Shown: positions 8,443 to 14,965 of the stretch, piece after piece
How the letters are laid out: every line of letters begins with the position of its first letter
How positions within the stretch are numbered: the stretch's first letter is position 1
NCBI GenBank assembly: GCA_900319935.1
Contig: ONQJ01000001.1
Location: 1-59,185, forward strand
DNA from: an uncultured Eubacteriales bacterium
GTDB taxonomy: Bacteria > Bacillota > Clostridia > Oscillospirales > Oscillospiraceae
Length of the DNA stretch: 59,185 nt
Direction: 5' to 3'
Position numbers and translations under genes: made by a program
The notes under the pieces: model-generated
Seen by the model: only the letters and a program-made list of their open reading frames with translations
Told to the model about the DNA's origin: nothing
Databases searched by the model: none

Positions 8443-8492
8443 GCGCTCACCTCCCCTCTGCAAGCACTATATGGCCGGCACGGGCGGGATAT

Positions 8493-8523
8493 GAAAAAGG
8501 GCGGGCCGTTTCCGACCCGCCCT
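8493..8523 (-). terminator. Terminator of the Leu-rich hypothetical gene
   Basis: GAGGGCGGGTCGG pairs with CCGACCCGCCCT-type arms around a short loop. A run of five T follows on the minus strand. Confidence 0.8.
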
Positions 8524-8552
8524 CATGCGCGTTCATGTGTGAGCGCCTTTAT

Positions 8553-9038
8553 TCAGTTCAGCACGCTGCCGAGGAGCGTTCCGAGAAGACCGCCGTCCTC
8601 CTTGCCGTTTGCCGCGCCGAGCAGCGCGCCGAGCGCGGGCATCTCGTCGGCCTTTCTGCCGATGAGCTTGAGCAGCAGCGCCACGCCCGCCTTGCTGCCC
8701 AGCAGCGAGGAGAGCAGCGAGCTGTCGTCGTCATCCTCGTCCTTGCTCTTTTTCAGAAGCTTGAGCAGCAGCGATACGCCGCCGACCTTCAGCAGCAGGC
8801 TGACAAGACCGCTGCGGTTCTTTTTGTTTTTCAGCAGCTTGAGGAAGAGCGCTGCAAGCGCCTTGTCGGAGAAAAGCCTGCTCGTTCCTTTCGTGAGATT
8901 GGCGAAATCCTGCTCGCTGACTTCATTTCCTACGAGCGTGCGGAGCGTCCCCTCGACGTCCGTTTCCATGCCGCGGACGACCTTGGGATCGTCGTTGAGC
9001 GCGTCCAATACCTTCTCGATGGCTTCTTTTGTCTGCAT
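8553..9038 (-). CDS. Leu/Lys-rich hypothetical protein
   Basis: 161 residues, not recognised. The N-terminal third is a soluble helical region (KEAIEKVLDALNDDP). The rest is built from recurring LLLK/LLKLL segments: SLLLKVGGVSLLLKLLKK, then an acidic KDEDDDDS stretch, then LLSSLLGS and VALLLKLIG, ending LLGTLLGSVLN. The pattern suggests amphipathic helices and possible membrane or oligomer contact. It has its own promoter and terminator and stands alone beside tRNA-Pro. Confidence 0.75.
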   Translation of the reverse strand: MQTKEAIEKVLDALNDDPKVVRGMETDVEGTLRTLVGNEVSEQDFANLTKGTSRLFSDKALAALFLKLLKNKKNRSGLVSLLLKVGGVSLLLKLLKKSKDEDDDDSSLLSSLLGSKAGVALLLKLIGRKADEMPALGALLGAANGKEDGGLLGTLLGSVLN

Positions 9039-9100
9039 ATCGTCTTCCTTTCCGCGGCACGTGGGGCCGCACGGTCGAATGTTGCCGGTTCGATACGACC

Positions 9101-9128
9101 ATTATACAGCAAAGACGGAAAAACGCAA
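9101..9128 (-). promoter_or_regulatory. Sigma-A promoter of the Leu-rich hypothetical gene
   Basis: TTGCGT (9123-9128), 16-bp spacer, TATAAT (9101-9106), minus strand. Confidence 0.6.
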
Positions 9129-9185
9129 ATGCTTTCCTCTTTTTTCTCCGTTCCCGCCCGCGCCGGAAAGATGGAAAATATCTTC

Positions 9186-9214
9186 TTGACAATTGCGGGA
9201 TTGCTCCTTATAAT
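9186..9214 (+). promoter_or_regulatory. Consensus promoter of tRNA-Pro
   Basis: Perfect TTGACA (9186-9191), 17-bp spacer, perfect TATAAT (9209-9214), 31 bp before the tRNA. Confidence 0.85.
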
Positions 9215-9245
9215 GTAAAAGCTGTCCGGGAACGGACGGACATTT

Positions 9246-9321
9246 CGGGGTGTAGCGCAGATGGTAGCGCGCTTGGTTCGGGACCAAGAGGCCCGGAGTT
9301 CAAATCTCCGCACTCCGACCA
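9246..9321 (+). tRNA. tRNA-Pro (CGG)
   Basis: 76-nt cloverleaf with encoded CCA. The acceptor pairs CGGGGTG with CACTCCG, and the anticodon loop TTCGGGA gives CGG. The 3' part from 9277 is the prophage attachment core, so after integration the 3' half of this gene is phage-derived and the gene stays intact. Confidence 0.97.
9277..9321 (+). repeat. attL core, 45 bp
   Basis: Identical to 42735-42779, running from the anticodon loop to the CCA end of tRNA-Pro. It defines the left prophage boundary. Confidence 0.93.
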
Positions 9322-9327
9322 CGGAAA

Positions 9328-9357
9328 AACGCCGGAAGCGCAACGCTTCCGGCGTTT
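9328..9357 (+). terminator. Phage-supplied terminator of tRNA-Pro
   Basis: AACGCCGGAAGCG and its complement form a 13-bp stem with a 3-nt loop followed by TTTT, 6 bp after the tRNA. The element thus replaces the native terminator displaced to 42779. Confidence 0.85.
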
Positions 9358-9390
9358 TCAACTCTATCAACAGAGTTCCCCACAAGAAAA

Positions 9391-9415
9391 AGTTACCCCC
9401 TGAATTACCCCCTGG
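9391..9415 (+). repeat. Left arm-type site (tandem TTACCCCCT)
   Basis: AGTTACCCCCTGA followed by ATTACCCCCTGG, the same sequence and orientation as at 42561-42580 beside attR. Paired arms flanking the core are typical of binding sites for the N-terminal domain of tyrosine integrases. Confidence 0.6.
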
Positions 9416-9426
9416 CAAAAAATGAA

Positions 9427-9457
9427 GGCCGTGCCCTAATCGGGACACGGCTTTTTT
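9427..9457. terminator. Terminator at the end of the phage late operon
   Basis: GCCGTGCCC with GGGACACGGC, T6 on the plus strand and a T-rich stretch on the minus strand 3 bp beyond the holin stop. Probably bidirectional. Confidence 0.75.
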
Positions 9458-9459
9458 GC

Positions 9460-9951
9460 TCATTCCAGATCCGGATCCTCGTCGGGCGGGTGCTCGTCGC
9501 CCTGGGAAGCGTCAATAGTGTCTTTATACTGTTTCAACATGCGCTTGAGCCATTTCGGCAGCGGTGCGCCCAGTTTTCCAGCGTTCTCCAGGATCGAGCC
9601 GAGCTCTGTAATGATGTACCAAAGTAGCGCGATCGGCGTGATCAGAGTCGTGTAAACAAAGGGCAACTCTCCGGGCGCTGATTTCAGAACGACGCCGAGT
9701 GCGATGTCACAGAGCGCGCAGACAAGGACGGCGAAGATCTCGCCGAGCTTGTGCCATAGTCCGTCTCGGGCGACGTCGCTGGACCATTCTCCGGATCTAT
9801 GTGCTGCAGCCGTTCCGGAGATATAATCCAGGACGATGCAGAACGCCCAGATAAGGATCGCCCAGCCGAGATAGCCCCAAAGCGCTGTGAGAAACGCAAG
9901 CACCGCGGCGATCGCGGCCTTGATCTGTGTGGCCTTTTCGGGTGTGTTCAT
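9460..9951 (-). CDS. Phage holin, phi29/TcdE-like family
   Basis: 163 residues with three to four membrane segments (AAVLAFLTALWGYLGWAI, FAVLVCALCDIALGVVL, TTLITPIALLWYIITELG) and a charged C-terminal tail ending in acidic residues. The motif DYISGTAAAHRSGEW with following HKLGEI is typical of the phage_holin_4 group. It forms membrane lesions that release endolysin. ATG 9951 follows a strong GAGGAGG site; the longer reading to 10062 lies inside the endolysin gene. It is last gene of the late operon, directly after the endolysin. Confidence 0.9.
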   Translation of the reverse strand: MNTPEKATQIKAAIAAVLAFLTALWGYLGWAILIWAFCIVLDYISGTAAAHRSGEWSSDVARDGLWHKLGEIFAVLVCALCDIALGVVLKSAPGELPFVYTTLITPIALLWYIITELGSILENAGKLGAPLPKWLKRMLKQYKDTIDASQGDEHPPDEDPDLE

Positions 9952-9970
9952 GGTGGTGTCCTCCTCTTTT

Positions 9971-10777
9971 TTAATAATTCCACATAGCATTGAAGCTCTC
10001 GCCGCCCCACTCGCCGTCGATGCCGATGCCGGCCGCGGTCTGGAAAGCCATGAGCGCCTCATAGGTGTTCACTCCGAATTGACCGTCGATCTCGCCCGGA
10101 TCGAAGCCGTGGTCGCGCAGCAGCCGCTGCATGTTGGCCACCTGGGGCCCATAGCAGCCCTTTTTGAGCAGATTGACCCGGACGGCGTAAGTGTAGGCGC
10201 AGTAGCTTGAAGCGGGCGCAGCCGGCGCGGCAGGCTCGTCCGCGGGCAGATTTGCATGCCCCTCGTCCCCAGCTGCGTCCGGATCCTGATCGACAACGAC
10301 GGACCACTTCGGCCGGCCGTAACCGGCGATGTTACCGGCGGCGATCGAATAGGACCGGCGGGCGACCATGTCGGAGCTGTTTCCCTCGACGGTGGCCACC
10401 AGCCCGTTGCCGACGGAGACGACGATGCCCTGGTGATTGATCGCGCCGTCGTAGATAAAAAAGATCACGTCGCCTACTTCCGGCGTGCTGTACCAGGCGC
10501 CGGCGTTCTTGAAGAGCTGCGCGCTGTACCTGCAGGCAGCACTCCCCGCGCCGATCGGCTGATAGGTCATCGCCGCAGCAGCGGAAAGCCCGAAGCACTC
10601 GATAAAAGCCGCGTCAGTGAAAACGTCGCACCAGGGCTGATTTTGAGCTTTCCAGCCGTAGAGCTGCTGCAGGCGGAGATCTTCGGCGTACTTGTTCCAG
10701 TTGTTCGCGCCTTCGCGGGTACCGACCTGGGCGTTGCACCAGTCGATCAGGATTTGCTTTGCTTCGTTGATGGTCAT
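9971..10777 (-). CDS. Endolysin: CHAP/NlpC-like domain plus peptidoglycan-binding domain
   Basis: 268 residues. Residues 1-155 form a cysteine peptidase-like amidase with the nucleophile Cys in QPWCDVFTDAAFI (about 50) and His in INHQGIVVSVG (about 117). A Pro/Ala-rich linker follows (about 165-190). The C-terminal PG_binding_1-type repeat has LLKKGCYGPQVANMQRLL and GEIDGQFGVNTYEALMAFQ. It cleaves host peptidoglycan during lysis with the downstream holin. No signal peptide is seen, consistent with holin-dependent release. Confidence 0.88.
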   Translation of the reverse strand: MTINEAKQILIDWCNAQVGTREGANNWNKYAEDLRLQQLYGWKAQNQPWCDVFTDAAFIECFGLSAAAAMTYQPIGAGSAACRYSAQLFKNAGAWYSTPEVGDVIFFIYDGAINHQGIVVSVGNGLVATVEGNSSDMVARRSYSIAAGNIAGYGRPKWSVVVDQDPDAAGDEGHANLPADEPAAPAAPASSYCAYTYAVRVNLLKKGCYGPQVANMQRLLRDHGFDPGEIDGQFGVNTYEALMAFQTAAGIGIDGEWGGESFNAMWNY

Positions 10778-10780
10778 ACC

Positions 10781-11038
10781 TTATTCCTCGACAGGCTCTT
10801 CGGTCGGAGCGTTCCAAGTTTCCATGAGAACGCCGCCGTTGGGATTGGACACGATGCCATTGCGGTCGGTAATCATCGCCTGTACGCAGATAGCGTCCGC
10901 ATCATGCCCATAGGCATACGCGCCGAGATAAGCGTGGTAGCCCTGAAGTGCCGCATTAATGTCATCGTGGATGACGATGCCCTTTGTGGTGTTCGTCTTG
11001 CCGATGCGGACTTGGTGTAGAAAAAATTTGTTTCCCAT
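10781..11038 (-). CDS. Small phage protein before the endolysin
   Basis: 85 residues starting MGNKFFLHQVRIGKTNTT. ATG 11038 has AAAGGAG 7 nt upstream. It is Ala/Tyr/Asp-rich (AYLGAYAYGHDADAICVQAMI) and resembles small proteins often encoded beside phage lysis genes, but I do not recognise a named family. The same frame continues upstream into the GH25 remnant, so this gene may have arisen next to, or replaced, the catalytic part of an old lysozyme gene. Confidence 0.7.
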   Translation of the reverse strand: MGNKFFLHQVRIGKTNTTKGIVIHDDINAALQGYHAYLGAYAYGHDADAICVQAMITDRNGIVSNPNGGVLMETWNAPTEEPVEE

Positions 11039-11225
11039 GTGTTGCTCTCCTTTGATTACGCCCACCGGAATACCGGCAGACATGGCAGCGTTGTAAAAGG
11101 GCAGGTAGTTATCCTCTATCTTGACCCCGTACCCGAGACGAATGATAACAAAGTCGACGCCGTTCTCTCTTCACTCTGGAGAGATCCATACCCTCTTGAT
11201 AGCAAGAAACATCTATTCCTTTCAT
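11039..11225 (-). pseudogene. Truncated, frameshifted GH25 lysozyme N-terminus
   Basis: From ATG 11225, preceded by AAAGGAGG, the reading is MKGIDVSCYQEGMDLSRVK, a typical GH25 muramidase start with the first catalytic Asp. Around 11170-11180 the frame must shift to continue as GVDFVIIRLGYG and then NAAMSAGIPVGV, which again match GH25. In the original frame a stop appears after 38 codons. The second half (about 60 residues in all) then runs into the unrelated 10781-11038 gene, and the other catalytic acids are missing. A dead remnant of an earlier lysin is the simplest reading. Confidence 0.75.
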
Positions 11226-11236
11226 TGGGTCCTCCT

Positions 11237-12334
11237 TTACGGCGCGGCAGGAACAACGAAGCTACCGCTATATACCATACAGCCTGTCCCCGCGGGGACA
11301 TCGCCGAGAAAGTTGGTCATATTGATGGTCAGCGTTGTCCCGCTGGTAATGGCATACGTCGTGTCAGAAGCTCCCGTGTTTCCGCTAATGTAGACGAGTG
11401 TGGGGTCGCAAGGCCGCACGTAGCCGCTTCCCATGTTTGGCAATCCAGTTACAGTTACGGTTGGCCTGCCCGTGGTGTCTTTCAAACGGATATGATAATT
11501 GATGCTGACGAAATTATTATCATAGGTATACGTTACTAATGAGCCGGCCATAATCGTGCCGGAAGATGTTGAGATATTGCTTTCGTAGAGCTGGCCGGAT
11601 TTTACAGTTGCACTTATTTTTTGCCACGCACCCCATGTCCATGAGCCGCCGCTAATATATCCGAATCTTCTCCACTCATTCCCGGTTAACCATTCGTTGA
11701 CATGTTGCATGACGGTAGAACTCCCGTGCATATACATAACAGCGAGTTGGAAAGGCTGTGTTACCGGGGGCTTGTTGACCAAAGACGCGGTATTTGAGTC
11801 GCTTGTAGTCCTATAAATGTTGGGAGTTACGATAGTGTTCAAATTGGTGTTATCCGGAATTTGAACACCCTCAAGCAAATTGTAGTTATGCAAACTTGCA
11901 TTTGCCGCCGACGCTGTCGTCGCGCCCGTACCGCCGTCGGGGACTCCGAGAGGAGAGTCGAGAGCTGCCATCGTCCCGAGCGGCGGCTTGTCGGTCAGGT
12001 CGTCGTAACTTCCGCTGAACAAGTGTGTATTGTCCGGCAAAGCACCGACATCCTCTGCGTCGAGGCTAACTTCGCCTGTCTTGCCGTTTACGCTTTCCAC
12101 GGCACCGGATCCGGGCGGCCCTTTGATGTTAACCGGCTCCGGGTTCGGCAGTCCGCCGTCGTTCGTCCATGAGAGCCAGCCGTCGGCGTCGACCGAGGGA
12201 ATGAAAACAACCTCGCTCGGCGTCGGCGGGCCCAGCAGGAAGTTGATCCCCATGTCGAAGCTCTGGACGTATTCGATCATGTCGAAGCAATCGCAGCTCT
12301 CCTCCATGATGAAATAATCGCAGCCGGCGCTCAT
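11237..12334 (-). CDS. Tail fibre / receptor-binding protein
   Basis: 365 residues. The N-terminal 80 residues are probably the tail-attachment part. It is followed by GPPGSGAVESVNGKTGEVSL and AEDVGALP, a classic short collagen-like plus fibre repeat, and then LGVPDGGTGATTASAA. The region around YMHGSSTVMQHVNEW and GYISGGSWTWGAWQKI resembles the pyocin-knob type of fibre domain, and a beta-rich C-terminal tip follows. It probably determines host binding. ATG 12334 overlaps the upstream stop as ATGA. Confidence 0.82.
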   Translation of the reverse strand: MSAGCDYFIMEESCDCFDMIEYVQSFDMGINFLLGPPTPSEVVFIPSVDADGWLSWTNDGGLPNPEPVNIKGPPGSGAVESVNGKTGEVSLDAEDVGALPDNTHLFSGSYDDLTDKPPLGTMAALDSPLGVPDGGTGATTASAANASLHNYNLLEGVQIPDNTNLNTIVTPNIYRTTSDSNTASLVNKPPVTQPFQLAVMYMHGSSTVMQHVNEWLTGNEWRRFGYISGGSWTWGAWQKISATVKSGQLYESNISTSSGTIMAGSLVTYTYDNNFVSINYHIRLKDTTGRPTVTVTGLPNMGSGYVRPCDPTLVYISGNTGASDTTYAITSGTTLTINMTNFLGDVPAGTGCMVYSGSFVVPAAP

Positions 12335-12639
12335 GTCAGGATCTCCTCGTTGTTCGTCGGATAGACCGGGATCGCCCACATACGCGAGCCGGGCGCGTTA
12401 TACTGCGACGTGTAGGCGCGCAGCTGCATGAGCGCGTCTCCCGGCGCCGTGAACAGCGCGGTCTCCTCCTGCGTGAGCTTGACCTTGACGCCGTCCTCGA
12501 GCAGGGTCAGATCCGTTTTCTGCTTGACAAGGATCTGTCTGTCCTTCTGCGAAAACGTGACCAGGATCTTGTCATATGTCGACGGATCGACCGGCGTCTT
12601 GATGCCGACCTCGTAGCTGCAGCAGCGAATAATGGCCAT
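12331..12639 (-). CDS. Phage protein of the fibre region, function unknown
   Basis: 102 residues with alternating polar/hydrophobic beta-like segments (KILVTFSQKDRQILVKQKTDL, then VKVKLTQEETALF). The protein ends with NNEEILT. It lies between two fibre-region genes and is translationally coupled to the fibre gene. Position and composition suggest a small baseplate or fibre-associated structural protein; no family recognised. Confidence 0.65.
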   Translation of the reverse strand: MAIIRCCSYEVGIKTPVDPSTYDKILVTFSQKDRQILVKQKTDLTLLEDGVKVKLTQEETALFTAPGDALMQLRAYTSQYNAPGSRMWAIPVYPTNNEEILT

Positions 12640-12653
12640 GATTTTGCACCTCC

Positions 12654-12959
12654 TCAGAATATGAAGCGGACAAACGGGCCCAGAGCTTTGACGTCTGCCG
12701 CCGAAAGCCGCAGGCTGTCGTCCGCGACGATCTCGATCGGCAAATTATCCAGATCAGGCACGTCAAAGCTCTCCAGCTCCGCCAGTTTCTGCTCATCCGG
12801 AAGCGCGCCGAGCTTCTGCCTCTCCTGGCTGAAAAACTGCAGGTGGCGGTTGCATTTGTCGACGAGCTCGACGATCTCAAACGCGGTTTTTAGGGGGAGA
12901 TCCTGCGCCACGAGTTTCTGCAGCGCCCCGCGTGCGTTTACGATATTGATCAGTTTCAT
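12654..12959 (-). CDS. Small helical phage protein, DUF1617-like
   Basis: 101 residues beginning MKLINIVNARGALQKLV, predicted helical, with LPIEIVADDSLRLSAADVKAL near the end. The pattern of helices followed by a short beta strand and a final helix resembles DUF1617 proteins found beside tail fibre genes. Function unknown. Good ribosome binding site (AAGGAGAAG) before ATG 12959. Confidence 0.6.
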   Translation of the reverse strand: MKLINIVNARGALQKLVAQDLPLKTAFEIVELVDKCNRHLQFFSQERQKLGALPDEQKLAELESFDVPDLDNLPIEIVADDSLRLSAADVKALGPFVRFIF

Positions 12960-12969
12960 ATTCTTCTCC

Positions 12970-13929
12970 TTATGCGATAAGCCCGTAAGCTTTCAGGGCT
13001 GTGATCAGCGTGGCCACCGTCGCCGTGCTCGACACGGTCTGCCGGCTCGCTGCCGTGTGCCCGAAAAAGCTGAGTGTGCTGCTGAGAGCCCCGATCGATA
13101 CGGATTTATAGTTGGCGCCGAGGCTGACATTTCCCTGCGCATACAGATCGCCCCAAGGCTTTGTGCTGGATCCCAGGGCGATCGCGTTCGAGCTCGGAGT
13201 CAGCACAGTGGTCGACAAGGTGACCTCATACGTGCCGGATTTCAATTTTGAGGCCGAGACGTCAACCCAGGACACGGCGTAGTTGGTAGCGCTGCTCTTC
13301 GCGAGAACCTGCCCGGCGCCGCCTCCGCTCGGCAGACCATGAACATCCGCCCAGGAAACGGCGTAGTTGGTGTTGCTGCTCTTCGCGAGAACCTGGCCGG
13401 TGGTGCCTCCGCTGGGAATGCTGTGCACATCTGTCCATGCGACGGAGTAGTCTGCGCTCGTGCTTTTGGCAAGCACCTGGCCATTGCTGCCGCCGCTGGG
13501 GATGTAATGCGGCGTCAGCCACATAATGTCGTAATCTGTGCCGCTGCTCTTTCCCAAAACCTGGCCCGTCGTGCCGCCGCTGGGGACATAGTGCGGCGTC
13601 AGCCACATAACGGCATAGTCCGAGGCGCTTTGTTTTCCGAGGACCTGGCCGGTCGACCCGCCGGGCGGGATGCCGTGGCCTTCTTCTCCCGGGCCGCCGA
13701 TTACATAGTCGACCAGATACGTCCCGCTGTGCTTTGTCACCTTTACGCGGTCGCCGACGAGAAAAATGCACGAGGCGTTGCACTTGTAGACCTTCTCGGT
13801 GGCGGCGTCGCTGCCGTCGAACTGCAGCCGCAGGCCGTCGTTCGTTACCTCCGCGACGGTGGCCAGCCGGATCTCGATCTGTTCTGTGCTTTCGCCGGCC
13901 TCCGGCGTTTCAACAATGAGCTCATCCAA
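12970..13929 (-). CDS. Tail protein with five 28-residue repeats
   Basis: 319 residues. Residues 1-85 form an OB-like beta domain (VYKCNASCIFLVGDRVKV). Residues 87-226 are five tandem 28-residue units of the form IPSGGTTGQVLAKSS plus a YAVSW core. The C-terminal part (ALGSSTKPWGDLYAQGNVSL) is a motif common in phage fibre shafts. The architecture fits a fibrous tail-tip or baseplate protein. It overlaps the upstream gene by 8 bp. Confidence 0.78.
   Translation of the reverse strand: MDELIVETPEAGESTEQIEIRLATVAEVTNDGLRLQFDGSDAATEKVYKCNASCIFLVGDRVKVTKHSGTYLVDYVIGGPGEEGHGIPPGGSTGQVLGKQSASDYAVMWLTPHYVPSGGTTGQVLGKSSGTDYDIMWLTPHYIPSGGSNGQVLAKSTSADYSVAWTDVHSIPSGGTTGQVLAKSSNTNYAVSWADVHGLPSGGGAGQVLAKSSATNYAVSWVDVSASKLKSGTYEVTLSTTVLTPSSNAIALGSSTKPWGDLYAQGNVSLGANYKSVSIGALSSTLSFFGHTAASRQTVSSTATVATLITALKAYGLIA
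13252..13671 (-). repeat. Five tandem 84-bp in-frame repeats in a tail gene
   Basis: Units share PSGG-x2-GQVL-(A/G)-K-(S/Q)-S, a variable triplet, DY/NY and a Trp core. Divergence rises between units 1-2 (WLTPHY ends) and units 3-5 (DVH ends). Unit number could change by recombination without shifting the frame. Confidence 0.85.
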
Positions 13930-14965
13930 GCGCGATCACCACCTTTTCAAGTTTGTGCATCATGCGGCCGCCGACCGTCAGCTCCATCGCCCAGGCGCGC
14001 TCGATGCAGATCGCGGCCAGATCCCCGTAATGGAGCGCCGTTACGTCGGCGACGCCGAAGCCGGGCAGGAGGCCGGTCCGCACGGTGATGGTCTCGCCTG
14101 TAAACAGGCTCTCATTTCTAAGCCGGTCCGCGTAGGCTTGCAGCTCAGACTGCGAAGCGATATTGTTCAGCCGTTTGAACTGCACTATCCGGCGGCCGCG
14201 CCGGGAAATCGACAGCGGGCTCTGTGGGTTGTCGTTTACAGCCGTGGCCGCCATCACCGCGTTTTTGTCGGCGTTGCTGACGACGCAGACGAACACGTTC
14301 GGCGCCTGATAGACGTCTGTCTCCCTGCGGATCTCGGGCAGCAGAAGGCTCTCCACGTTGCTGTCGTCAAGCGTGTGCTCGATGTTTTCCGCGGTCGGAA
14401 CGCTTGCCGGCTCCACGATTGCAGCGCCCGTAGCGTCGAACCACAGCGGATTGTAGTTGATCTCCTGCAGCAGGTCGTTGATGATCGTCAGGAGGCTTGT
14501 CCCGATGTCCCAGTCTTCCCGGTCCTCGGTCAGTGACGCGGTCGACGGCGTCACGATCTGCACAACGACCCCCGCCTCGGTCAGCAGCTGCTTGACGATG
14601 GTGATGTAGTTGCTTCCGGCTGCAAAGTGGCGGATCGTCTCGGTGTAGTTGTCGCGCACAAGCCAGCAGCGGTCGTAGGCTTCGACGTGCACGCTTTTTG
14701 TGTTCTCGTCCTCGATCGGCGTGACGGTCGCCGGCAGATAAACGCCCAACGGGTGCGCCACGCCGTCGATCACGAGCTCCGGCCTGATCTGATCCGTCAG
14801 CCAGTCGACGGCGTCGTTCTGGACAAAATCTCCGGACAGGCTTGTTTTGATCATCGACGACTCGTTCATCATCAGCGTCGGTTTTGCGTTTCGGATCGGC
14901 TCCAGCCGGTCGTAGTCCGCTCCGTTGCGCATGACGATATAGTAAAAATCAACCGTTCGCGTCAT
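13922..14965 (-). CDS. Phage tail/baseplate protein, Gp37-like
   Basis: 347 residues from ATG 14965 (MTRTVDFYYIVM). It has a beta-rich start with GVYLPATVTPIEDENTKSV, a helical middle (SLLTIINDLLQEINYNPLWF), and a C-terminal section with LFTGETITVRTGLLPGFGVADV. These features match siphovirus tail-hub proteins of the ReqiPepy6 Gp37 kind. Position directly downstream of the long tail protein supports a role at the tail tip. It overlaps the upstream gene by 17 bp. Confidence 0.7.
   Translation of the reverse strand: MTRTVDFYYIVMRNGADYDRLEPIRNAKPTLMMNESSMIKTSLSGDFVQNDAVDWLTDQIRPELVIDGVAHPLGVYLPATVTPIEDENTKSVHVEAYDRCWLVRDNYTETIRHFAAGSNYITIVKQLLTEAGVVVQIVTPSTASLTEDREDWDIGTSLLTIINDLLQEINYNPLWFDATGAAIVEPASVPTAENIEHTLDDSNVESLLLPEIRRETDVYQAPNVFVCVVSNADKNAVMAATAVNDNPQSPLSISRRGRRIVQFKRLNNIASQSELQAYADRLRNESLFTGETITVRTGLLPGFGVADVTALHYGDLAAICIERAWAMELTVGGRMMHKLEKVVIALG

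Noticed and set aside
13252..13671. Diversity-generating retroelement target
   Set aside because: No reverse transcriptase or template repeat seen in the window; repeats are adjacent and diverge without adenine bias.
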